19,285 nt of DNA. Origin: QHWF01 sp036848175. GTDB lineage: Bacteria > Acidobacteriota > Vicinamibacteria > Vicinamibacterales > CAVVIG01. The number at the start of each line of letters is the position of its first letter. Position 1 is the stretch's first letter. The translations under genes and the position numbers were made by a program. Positions 1-6,237 of this stretch are shown piece after piece. The stretch is taken from assembly GCA_036848175.1 (NCBI GenBank), contig DAIUKO010000123.1, forward strand, positions 1 through 19,285, read 5' to 3'. The notes beneath the pieces were generated by a model. It saw only the letters and a program-made list of their open reading frames with translations, was not told the DNA's origin and did no database searches.

Positions 1-302
1 TGACCGCGGCGGCGAGCCGCTCCCACAGTGCGGTTTCCTTGTCGAGCTGCTTCCGTCCGGCCTTCGTCCGCGGTATACCTGGCGCGGCGGTTCTGCTCCG
101 ACACGCCCCACTTGCCGCGAATCCAGCCCTGGTGCTCGAGCCGCTGCAGCGCCGGATACAGCGACCCCTGCTGGACGAGCAGCACGTCGCTCGACAGCTG
201 GCGGATACGGCGCGCGATCGCCCAGCCGTGCAGCGGTTCGAGCGCGAGCGATTTGAGGATGAGGAGATCGAGCGTGCCCTGCACCAGGTCGAAGGGTTTC
301 AT
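1..302 (-). CDS. PadR-family transcriptional repressor, N-terminal part, with apparent frameshift; runs off the window
   Basis: Reading down from the ATG at 302, the protein begins MKPFDLVQGTLDLLILKSL and continues through a winged-helix region containing LHGWAIARRI, QGSLYPALQRLEHQGWI and SEQNRRARY. This is the classic PadR N-terminal DNA-binding domain. Just after NRRARY (about positions 69-76) the reading frame breaks. The expected continuation (TKAGRKQLDKETALWERLAAAV) is present, but in another frame, and the spacing implies a net loss of two bases. The uninterrupted frame gives nonsense for this family. Either the gene is a recent pseudogene or the assembly has an indel. PadR repressors of this type in Acidobacteria often sit next to FtsX-like ABC permeases; such a gene could lie left of position 1 but is not visible. 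A near-perfect palindrome lies 11 nt upstream of the start, which suggests autoregulation. The C-terminal dimerisation helix is incomplete. Confidence 0.88.
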   Translation of the reverse strand, partial: MKPFDLVQGTLDLLILKSLALEPLHGWAIARRIRQLSSDVLLVQQGSLYPALQRLEHQGWIRGKWGVSEQNRRARYTADEGRTEAARQGNRTVGAARRRG

Positions 303-312
303 GCGCGCCTAT

Positions 313-342
313 GATTATCTACACAAGCTGGTGTAGATAATC
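313..342. promoter_or_regulatory. 30-bp palindrome, likely PadR operator
   Basis: The 12-bp arm GATTATCTACAC (313-324) is followed by six bases (AAGCTG) and then the exact reverse complement GTGTAGATAATC (331-342). The central AGCT is also symmetric, so only one base pair in the 30-bp palindrome fails. It sits 11 bp upstream of the padR ATG, where a dimeric repressor would occlude the promoter. PadR proteins commonly bind such dyads at their own promoters. Assignment to this PadR is inference from position. Confidence 0.75.
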
Positions 343-386
343 GAGTGGAGCCGCGCAGAGACCGCGCACAGGGCACGCAACGTCGA

Positions 387-1100
387 TTACTGGCGGTTGT
401 ACTTGATGCCCGCTTCCTGCGCCTGGTCGATGGCAATCACCATCGCCGGCACGATCGTCACGCCGGGCAGCACGTTGGCGCGCAGCTCTTTGTCGATGTC
501 CGCCGCTTTGCCCTTGCCGCGCGCTTCGAGTTCGAGACACCAGATCCCGAGCGCGTTGGCGCACAACACGAACTTCGTGCCCATCTTCTGCAGGTTCTCG
601 ATGCCGATGGCCGGCATCGCCTCGGCCAACGCCGGGATGTTCGGCGTGTTGACCGCCTGCATCAACAGGTGGAGATCCTTGCTCGTCGGCCGGTTGAACA
701 CGTTCCGCGTGTACGGCTTGCCATCGGCGTCTTTGAGCCCCGTGTACGCGCCGAGCTCGTACTTCGCCCAAATGGCATCGTTGAACGCGAGCGGAATGCT
801 CGACTGGCTGCCCACGGCGTAAAACGTCCCGACCGCGCCGACCTGACCCGGTGCGGTCTTGTAGGCCGCCGAGTAGGTGTTCAGGTAATTCAGGATGTGC
901 AGCAGCGGAAAGCCGTTCTTGTGCTGCGGGAAATCGAACAGACAGCGATGCGTCCCCTTCACCTCTTTGATCCAGTCGTCCGCCCCTGATTCTTGCGCGG
1001 CGGCCGTACGCGTCCCCGCGATCGAGAATCCGGCGGCCGCGGCCGCACCGAACATCCGGCCGAGAAAGCTGCGACGATGGGTTTTTGCGTCTGAATTCAC
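387..1100 (-). CDS. Tat-exported DsrE-like protein
   Basis: This is a 237-residue protein. A GTG start at 1100 is chosen because it has GGAG six bases upstream and gives a compact Tat signal: THRRSFLGRMFG at residues 7-18, then an alanine-rich hydrophobic stretch ending AAAQE near residue 37. The open frame extends further upstream, but that part is low-quality, arginine-rich sequence. The mature region has the pattern of DsrE/DsrF-like proteins that carry a Tat signal: WIKEVKGTHRCLFDF, FNDAIWAKYELG, a single cysteine in KFVLCANAL (C180), and VLPGVTIVPAMVIAIDQAQEAG near the C terminus. DsrE-fold proteins handle sulfur or sulfane groups through such a cysteine, but the role of exported members is not known. 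It lies 118 nt downstream of proline dehydrogenase and 84 nt upstream of padR, on the same strand. The family is fairly secure; the reaction is not. Confidence 0.85.
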   Translation of the reverse strand: MNSDAKTHRRSFLGRMFGAAAAAGFSIAGTRTAAAQESGADDWIKEVKGTHRCLFDFPQHKNGFPLLHILNYLNTYSAAYKTAPGQVGAVGTFYAVGSQSSIPLAFNDAIWAKYELGAYTGLKDADGKPYTRNVFNRPTSKDLHLLMQAVNTPNIPALAEAMPAIGIENLQKMGTKFVLCANALGIWCLELEARGKGKAADIDKELRANVLPGVTIVPAMVIAIDQAQEAGIKYNRQ

Positions 1101-1218
1101 AGGCAACTCCTTATCTGAGATATCGAAAGCGATCGGCGGAAGGCGACGTCGGCCTCGCCGGAAACGCCCGCCCATCTCTATAAGGGAACAGGGGTGAATA
1201 TCTTTCAGCGCGGGAGCG

Positions 1219-2148
1219 TCAGCCGAAGATGTTCTTGACGACGAACCAGACGTTGGCGGGACGTTCGGCGAGCCGGCGCATGTACCAGGGGAACCAGTAC
1301 TCGCCGTAGGCGATGAGCACGCGCAGCGGCCGTCCGGCCCGCACGAGACGCTGCTGCAGCGGGCGCTGAATTCCGTAGAGCATCGCGAACTCGTACGCGG
1401 GTGCCGGCACCTTCTGCTGATCGATGTACGCACTCAGACGATCGACCAGCACCGCATCGTGCGTCGCCATGTGCAGCAGGCCGCCGGCGCGCCGCGCATC
1501 TTCGGCGAGCAGCCGGCAGGAGAGCTTGTAGAAGTTCTCGTCGACGTCAGCCTTCTTCGGATACGCGACCGACGCCGCCTCGAGGTACGCGCCTTTGACG
1601 ATCCGGATGGCCGCGCCGAGCGGCACGAGCGATTCGATGTCCTGCGCCGTGCGGTAGAGATAGGCCTGCAGCGCGATGCCGACGCGCGGCGATCGCGCGC
1701 GCGTGCGGCGGAACAGATCGAGCGTCGGATCGACGTAGGGCGAGCTCTCCATGTCGATCCACACCACGTTGTCGCGTTCGCCGGCGCGGTCGACCAGCCG
1801 TTGGAGATTGTCGAAGCACAGCTCGTTGTCCAGATCGAGTCCGAGCTGCGTCGGCTTGACCGAGATCTGCGCGCGCAGGCCGGCCGCGTTCACCCGGTCG
1901 AGGACGTCGAGGTAATGCCGTGTGACCTCTTCGGCTTCTTCGACGCGCGTCAGGTTCTCGCCGAGCTTGGTGAGAATCGTGCCGATGCCCTGTTCCTGCT
2001 GCGCCGCGGCCGCCGCCAGCGCGTCCTCGAGCCGCTCGCCGGGCATGAACTTCGACACCGATCGCCGGACGAACGCCGTTCTCGTCGCGCGCTCGCGCAA
2101 CCACGCATTCGTCGATGCCGCAAGGAGCGCTTTGCGCGCCAAATTCAT
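1219..2148 (-). CDS. Proline dehydrogenase (monofunctional, FAD-dependent)
   Basis: The 309-residue protein has the length of monofunctional PutA/PruA-type proline dehydrogenases. They oxidise L-proline to pyrroline-5-carboxylate with FAD, usually at the membrane. Family motifs appear in order: SVKPTQLGLDLD (97-108), WIDMESS (130-136), LQAYLYRT (160-167), RIVKGAY (182-188), ATHD (228-231), FAMLYGIQ (254-261) and YGEYWFPWYMRRLAERP (281-297), the last carrying the conserved paired arginines that bind the substrate carboxylate. The N terminus (MNLARKALLAASTNAWLRER) is typical, so the ATG at 2148 is well supported. However, repeat DNA begins four bases upstream of that codon and there is no Shine-Dalgarno sequence. 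No P5C dehydrogenase gene is in the window, so the second step is encoded elsewhere. Confidence 0.95.
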   Translation of the reverse strand: MNLARKALLAASTNAWLRERATRTAFVRRSVSKFMPGERLEDALAAAAAQQEQGIGTILTKLGENLTRVEEAEEVTRHYLDVLDRVNAAGLRAQISVKPTQLGLDLDNELCFDNLQRLVDRAGERDNVVWIDMESSPYVDPTLDLFRRTRARSPRVGIALQAYLYRTAQDIESLVPLGAAIRIVKGAYLEAASVAYPKKADVDENFYKLSCRLLAEDARRAGGLLHMATHDAVLVDRLSAYIDQQKVPAPAYEFAMLYGIQRPLQQRLVRAGRPLRVLIAYGEYWFPWYMRRLAERPANVWFVVKNIFG

Positions 2149-2151
2149 GAC

Positions 2152-2294
2152 ATTGCGGATTGCGGATTGCGGATTGCGGATTTATTGCGGATTGGCGATT
2201 GAAGCATTGAGGATTGATTAAACGAGAATCCCCAATCAATCCGCAATCCGCAATCCCCAATCCGCAATACACCGATCACCAGAGTCCTTTGATC
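2152..2294. repeat. TGCGGAT-word repeat block, left of scaffold gap
   Basis: It starts as a perfect run of the heptamer GGATTGC, then changes to mixed words (GGCGATT, GAAGCATT, GAGGATT), then switches strand to AATCCGC/AATCCCC words. At the switch lies an exact 9-bp stem, GGATTGATT (2211-2219) and AATCAATCC (2234-2242), with a 14-base loop, so the block can fold into a hairpin. Its right end carries a copy of the last bases of the SDR gene (ACCAGAGTCCTTTGATC). It touches the proline dehydrogenase start codon on its left. Confidence 0.9.
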
Positions 2295-2394
2295 NNNNNN
2301 NNNNNNNNNNNNNNNNNNNNNNNNNNNNNNNNNNNNNNNNNNNNNNNNNNNNNNNNNNNNNNNNNNNNNNNNNNNNNNNNNNNNNNNNNNNNNN
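2295..2394. other. Assembly gap (100 N)
   Basis: Exactly 100 N, the usual placeholder for a scaffold gap of unknown length. The same 55 bases (2240-2294 and 2395-2449) lie immediately on both sides, so the gap is a collapsed or unresolved repeat and may hide more units or an inserted gene. Confidence 0.97.
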
Positions 2395-2571
2395 TCCGCA
2401 ATCCGCAATCCCCAATCCGCAATACACCGATCACCAGAGTCCTTTGATCGTTCCGCCGGGGATTGGCGATTGCGGGTTTCTTGGAGATTGGGGATTGAGG
2501 CATTGAGGATTGATTAACCGAGAATCCCCAATCAATCCGCAATCCGCAATCCCCAATCCGCAATACACCGA
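2395..2571. repeat. TGCGGAT-word repeat block, right of gap, with a 141-bp duplicated unit
   Basis: The 55-base segment at 2395-2449 recurs at 2536-2590, an offset of 141 bp; its other copy is at 2240-2294. Each full unit has a plus-strand part of GATTGGCG/GATTGGGG words, the stem GGATTGATT (2507-2515)/AATCAATCC (2530-2538), then minus-sense AATCCGC words. The unit includes the last 19 bases of the SDR gene, with the match continuing past GATC with one mismatch (GATCG versus GATCA). The duplication therefore captured coding sequence. The block ends at the SDR stop codon. Confidence 0.88.
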
Positions 2572-3363
2572 TCACCAGAGTCCTTTGATCATTCCGCCGT
2601 CGACTTGAACGGCGGCGCCGGTCACGTACGCCGCGGCGTCCGACAGCAGAAAGGCGCCGACGCGGCCGAATTCGTCGGGCTGGCCGTATCGGCCGAGGGG
2701 CACCGTGCCCAACGCTCGTTTCCGCTGCTCGTCGACCGGGATTCCCGACTTCTTCGCGTTGATTTCATCGAGCTCCTGCAGACGGTCGGTGGCGATGCGG
2801 CCAGGGATCAGCGTGTTCACGCGAATCTTGTCCGGCGCGAGCTCCAGCGACAGCGTCTTCGCCAGCGACGTGACGCCCGAGCGCAGCACGTTCGACAGCG
2901 CGAGATTCGAGATCGGCTCCTTCACCGACGAGGAGGTCCCGATCAGGATCGCGCCGCCGCCGCGCGAGCGCATGGACGGAACGACCAGGCGGACCGATCG
3001 GACGACGCTGAGCAGCAGCAGCTCGAAGGCGTTCTGCCACGCGGCATCGTCGAAGCTCAAGGCAGTGCCGGTGGGTGGACCGCCCGTGTTCGCGAACAGC
3101 AGGTCGACGCCGCCGAACTGCTCGATGGTTCGCGCGTGCCATTCGGTCACCGCCTCGGCCTTCCTCAAATCGGCAGCGACCGCGACCGTCGTCACGCCCG
3201 TGTCGCGGCCGATCGTTTCCGCCGCGCGCCGAATGGCCCCGGCGTCTCGCGACGCGATCGACACGTGCGCGCCCTCGCCGGCCAGCGCGCGCGCGACGGC
3301 ATAGCCGAGCCCTTTGCTCGCGCCGCCGACCATCGCGATCTTCCCTTTGAGTCCCAGGTCCAT
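2572..3363 (-). CDS. Short-chain dehydrogenase/reductase lacking the usual YxxxK pair
   Basis: This 263-residue Rossmann-fold protein begins MDLGLKGKIAMVGGASKGLG. The cofactor loop GGASKGLG (13-20) replaces TGxxxGxG, and NTGG (93-96) replaces NAG. The serine-rich strand IGTSSSV (about 142-148) is present. Where a classical SDR has YxxxK, this protein reads LALSN (154-158), so both tyrosine and lysine are missing. The late IPGRIATDR and DGGMIKGLW segments are normal. This matches a known subgroup of 3-oxoacyl-ACP-reductase-like SDRs that lack the standard tetrad, so the protein is probably functional but its chemistry is unknown. An upstream in-frame ATG at 3384 would add seven residues; 3363 is preferred because the family starts at MDLGLKGK. 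It is 33 nt downstream of the DHDPS-family gene, probably one transcript. Its stop codon abuts repeat DNA. Confidence 0.92.
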   Translation of the reverse strand: MDLGLKGKIAMVGGASKGLGYAVARALAGEGAHVSIASRDAGAIRRAAETIGRDTGVTTVAVAADLRKAEAVTEWHARTIEQFGGVDLLFANTGGPPTGTALSFDDAAWQNAFELLLLSVVRSVRLVVPSMRSRGGGAILIGTSSSVKEPISNLALSNVLRSGVTSLAKTLSLELAPDKIRVNTLIPGRIATDRLQELDEINAKKSGIPVDEQRKRALGTVPLGRYGQPDEFGRVGAFLLSDAAAYVTGAAVQVDGGMIKGLW

Positions 3364-3396
3364 AGACGAGTCTCTCGATGTCATCGCCGACGTTCG

Positions 3397-4344
3397 CTAC
3401 GACGTGATCCTCACATGCTGCCCCGACCAGGCCATCACTCGGTCCAACGCTTTCTTCGTCGTCTCGTCGAGCGTTCCGCCCGGCGCGCGGATGCCGGCAT
3501 GGGCGATCGCGCCGCGGCGCCGCAGCACTTCCTTGCGAATCGCCATCCCGATTCCGTCCTGGAACTCGAAGCGCATCAGCGGCACGGTGCCGTAGAAGAC
3601 GTCCGCGGCTTCATCGATCTTCCCCTCTCGAAACAGCGTGACGATCTTCACGAGGATGGCCGGGAACGCGAAGCCGGTCATCGCGCCGGCCGCGCCGGCC
3701 ATCAATTCCTCCAGCAGGAACACGCCACCAAGCCCGCCGAAGATCGCGACGTCATTGATTCCTCCGGCGACCCCTTCAGCCCGCGCCGCCGCTGAATAGC
3801 ACTCGAGAATGCGCGACGTCTTGAACGGTGTCGGCGGATCTTCGAGCTTGATCGTGCGCGCGGCGGGCACATCGCGGGCGATCCGCGCGACGAGCGATGC
3901 CTCCATCGCGTAGCCGGAAATCGGTGGATAGTCCTGGACGATGATCGGGAGGTCGACCGCGGACGCGACCTCGGCGAAGTGCCTGGCCACCGCATCCGAG
4001 TTGATCTTCGCCATTCGCGGCGGACTGATCATCACCGCCGCGGCGCCGGCAGCCTTCGCCCGTCGCGTGTACTCGATGCAGGTGCGCAAGCCGTCGGCCG
4101 TCGTGCCCGCGACGACCGGCACGCGGCCGTTGACCGAGGCGAGCACCGCGTCGAGGACGCGATCGCGTTCGGCATCGGTCAGCCGCGCGACTTCGCTCGT
4201 CACACCGAGCGCGGTGAAGCCGTTGACGCCGTCGGCGAGAAACAAATCGATGACGCGCCCGAGACCGACCGCATCAAACTCACCGGATGGATCGAAAGGC
4301 GTGGGAAGCACCGAAAAGACGCCGCCGAACGGGAGACGAGGCAT
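3397..4344 (-). CDS. Dihydrodipicolinate synthase/N-acetylneuraminate lyase family aldolase
   Basis: This 315-residue TIM-barrel protein has the normal DHDPS-family length. Diagnostic features are GVFSVLPTPFD at the N terminus, GVTSEVARLT (about 48-57) in the position of the GTTGE loop, the tyrosine in QDYPPISGY (Y139), and the Schiff-base lysine in TIKLEDPP (K166), followed by GG near the barrel end. The family makes or breaks pyruvate-type C-C bonds through a lysine imine. The altered GTTGE loop and the DYPPISG motif argue against a true lysine-biosynthetic DapA. A sugar-acid, keto-acid or hydroxyproline-type aldolase or deaminase is more likely, but the substrate cannot be read. The start at 4344 (MPRLPFGG) has GAGG only three bases upstream; the extension to 4377 adds 11 residues without family similarity. 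It is co-transcribed with the SDR downstream. Confidence 0.9.
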   Translation of the reverse strand: MPRLPFGGVFSVLPTPFDPSGEFDAVGLGRVIDLFLADGVNGFTALGVTSEVARLTDAERDRVLDAVLASVNGRVPVVAGTTADGLRTCIEYTRRAKAAGAAAVMISPPRMAKINSDAVARHFAEVASAVDLPIIVQDYPPISGYAMEASLVARIARDVPAARTIKLEDPPTPFKTSRILECYSAAARAEGVAGGINDVAIFGGLGGVFLLEELMAGAAGAMTGFAFPAILVKIVTLFREGKIDEAADVFYGTVPLMRFEFQDGIGMAIRKEVLRRRGAIAHAGIRAPGGTLDETTKKALDRVMAWSGQHVRITS

Positions 4345-4443
4345 AGGCCTCGAACATTCTATCTCGCGACCCGCCACAGCTCGGTTGCCTGGCGCGACGC
4401 CTCATGATTTCATGACCCATGCGCGGCGGCACTCGCATGGAGA

Positions 4444-4486
4444 TCGCAAAACAAAAGGCACGAGGAGGGAAGCCTCCTCGTGCCTT
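4444..4486 (-). terminator. Rho-independent terminator of htrA
   Basis: The perfect 14-bp stem AAGGCACGAGGAGG (4455-4468) pairs with its exact complement at 4473-4486 across a four-base loop. On the minus strand it is followed at once by TTTTGTTTTG. It lies 58 nt beyond the htrA stop codon and separates htrA from the DHDPS-family gene, which starts 100 nt further on. This is a textbook intrinsic terminator and marks the end of the regulator-kinase-protease unit. Confidence 0.95.
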
Positions 4487-4543
4487 CCGTGGCCTTCCTG
4501 ACAGTATCCCGGCCGTCAGCGAAAAGCCCGAGCTCGAGAGCGA

Positions 4544-6082
4544 TCAGCCGTTGGCCGGCTTCACCGTGACGAACAGGTTCCTGCCCTCCCGCTTGATCAG
4601 GAGCAGCAGCGGTTTGTCGGTGGAGTTCCTGATCGCCGCCCGCAGCTCCTCAGTGGTCTTCACCGGTTGGCGATTCACCGACTGGATGATGTCGCCTTCC
4701 TGGATGCCAGCGTCCGCCGCGCGGCTGTCAGGGTTGACGCCTTGCACGACCACGCCGGTGGCGTCCTTCGGCGCGCCGAGGCGTTGCGCGAGCTCCGGAG
4801 TAAGCGGTGCGACCGACACGCCGAGCGCGGCCTTGTCGTCGCTGAAGCTTTCCGACTCGCTGCCACGACGCGCGTTCTGCTCGGGACTGGCTTCGTCCAG
4901 CTTCACGCTGACCTGCTTCTCGTGGCCGTCGCGCACGATCACGAGCGCCGCCGTCGCGCCCGGGCCCGCATCCGCGATGCGATTGCGCAGCGTGTTGAAG
5001 TCCGTCACGTGCTGGCCGTTCAGCGATTCGATCACGTCGCCCTGCTGGAGTCCCGCGCGCGCCGCGGCGCTGTCAGGCGACACCGAGCTGATGATGACGC
5101 CGCCGGTCTGCTTGAGGCCGAGGTTGGCGGCCATGTCCGGCGACACGTTCTGAACCGTGACGCCGAGCTGCGACCGCGTCACCTTGCCCTTGGTGCGCAG
5201 CTGCTCCATGACGTTCTTCGCCATGTTCACCGGAATCGCGAAGCCGATCCCGATGTTGCCGCCCGACTCGGACAGGATCTGCGAGTTGATCCCGACCAGC
5301 TCGCCCTTCGTGCTGACCAGCGCGCCGCCGGAGTTGCCGTGGTTGATCGGCGCGTCGGTCTGGAGGAAGTCCTCGTAGCTGCCGTCGCCGACGCTCGTCG
5401 ACCGTCCCTTCGCGCTGATGATCCCCATCGTCACCGTCTGGCCGACGCCGAGCGGATTGCCGACCGCCAGTACCACGTCGCCCACCTTGACGCTGTCGGA
5501 GTTACCCAGCGCGAGCGCCTTGAAGTCACTGCCATTGATCTTGAGCAGCGCGAGGTCGCTCGGTTTGTCCGTGCCGACCAGCTTCGCTTTCAGACTGCGT
5601 CCGTCCGTCAGTTCCACGTTGATCTCGTCGGCGTTCTCGACGACGTGATTGTTGGTCAGGACGTAGCCGTCGGTCGTGACGACGACGCCGGATCCGAGCG
5701 CGCGCTGCTTGAAATTGCGCGGCACACGCGGTGTTCTCGGCGTGCCGTTCCCCTGCCCGAATTGATCACCGAAGAAGCGGCGCAAGAAGTCGTCGTCCGG
5801 CGTGTCGAACTGCGTCGGCTGCATCTTCGCCTTGCCCTCGGTACGGATCGTCACCACCGCGGGCGAGACGACGTCGACGATGTCGGCGTAGGAGTCGCGG
5901 CCGCCGGCAATCGCGTGAGTGATCGGAGTAGTCGTGGTCGCCGCGGTCGCCACCTTCGCGGCCACCGGCTGATCGGCGGCGAGCCCGTGCCACGCCACGC
6001 CGGTCATGAGAAGCAGCGCCGCCACGCCCGCCACTCCGGCGCGGGCGGCTCGCTGGCTCAGTGAAAGCCCTGTGAGATTCAT
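4544..6082 (-). CDS. DegP/DegQ-type periplasmic serine protease (Do family)
   Basis: A 512-residue protein with a signal anchor or signal peptide (AGVAGVAALLLMTGVAWHGLAA, about 15-36), a trypsin-like protease domain and two PDZ domains (about 305-395 and 418-505). The catalytic triad is visible: His146 in TNNHVV, Asp176 in SDLALL and Ser251 in GNSGGAL. The proline- and glycine-rich LA-loop region (about 95-125) precedes the protease core, as in DegP/DegQ. Such proteases degrade or refold misfolded envelope proteins in the periplasm. The ATG at 6082 is chosen over a TTG at 6112: the intervening residues are not family-like, and AAGGA lies about 12 nt upstream of the ATG. It lies downstream of a two-component pair on the same strand, with a candidate regulator box in the 155-nt spacer, and has its own terminator. 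Confidence 0.96.
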   Translation of the reverse strand: MNLTGLSLSQRAARAGVAGVAALLLMTGVAWHGLAADQPVAAKVATAATTTTPITHAIAGGRDSYADIVDVVSPAVVTIRTEGKAKMQPTQFDTPDDDFLRRFFGDQFGQGNGTPRTPRVPRNFKQRALGSGVVVTTDGYVLTNNHVVENADEINVELTDGRSLKAKLVGTDKPSDLALLKINGSDFKALALGNSDSVKVGDVVLAVGNPLGVGQTVTMGIISAKGRSTSVGDGSYEDFLQTDAPINHGNSGGALVSTKGELVGINSQILSESGGNIGIGFAIPVNMAKNVMEQLRTKGKVTRSQLGVTVQNVSPDMAANLGLKQTGGVIISSVSPDSAAARAGLQQGDVIESLNGQHVTDFNTLRNRIADAGPGATAALVIVRDGHEKQVSVKLDEASPEQNARRGSESESFSDDKAALGVSVAPLTPELAQRLGAPKDATGVVVQGVNPDSRAADAGIQEGDIIQSVNRQPVKTTEELRAAIRNSTDKPLLLLIKREGRNLFVTVKPANG

Positions 6083-6120
6083 GAGAGTCGTTCGTCCTTT
6101 CTGAAGCGCCAATTAGTCGC

Positions 6121-6172
6121 TGTAACCATTAGACGGTACGCCCCCTGTCGCAGCCGTTACAGGACCATTACA
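6121..6172 (-). promoter_or_regulatory. Candidate OmpR-family operator and promoter of htrA
   Basis: Reading the minus strand, TGTAATGG (from 6172) is repeated as TGTAACGG (from 6161), so TGTAA recurs at an 11-bp interval. This is the geometry of OmpR/PhoB-type response-regulator boxes, which bind as head-to-tail dimers one helical turn apart. A possible -10 element, TCTAAT, lies about 25 nt downstream without a good -35, as expected of an activated promoter. Assignment to the adjacent regulator is inference. Confidence 0.5.
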
Positions 6173-6237
6173 TCGGTGAAAGGTTGACGCAGACACGCAC
6201 TCGACCCTGGCGCCAGTGGAAAAAAGTTGGCGAGCTC

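Noticed and set aside
303..386. tRNA or small RNA in the spacer upstream of padR
   Set aside because: The only structure is the operator-like palindrome; there is no cloverleaf or terminator.
3397..4344. Annotation as dapA (lysine biosynthesis)
   Set aside because: The GTTGE loop is changed to GVTSE and the tyrosine motif is DYPPISG, so the substrate cannot be assumed to be aspartate semialdehyde.
4402..4440. Small dyads (TCATGA twice; CCATGCG/CGCATGG) upstream of the DHDPS-family gene
   Set aside because: Short arms with a 10-base loop and no U-tract or promoter context; no better than chance in GC-rich DNA. The strong terminator nearby explains the region.
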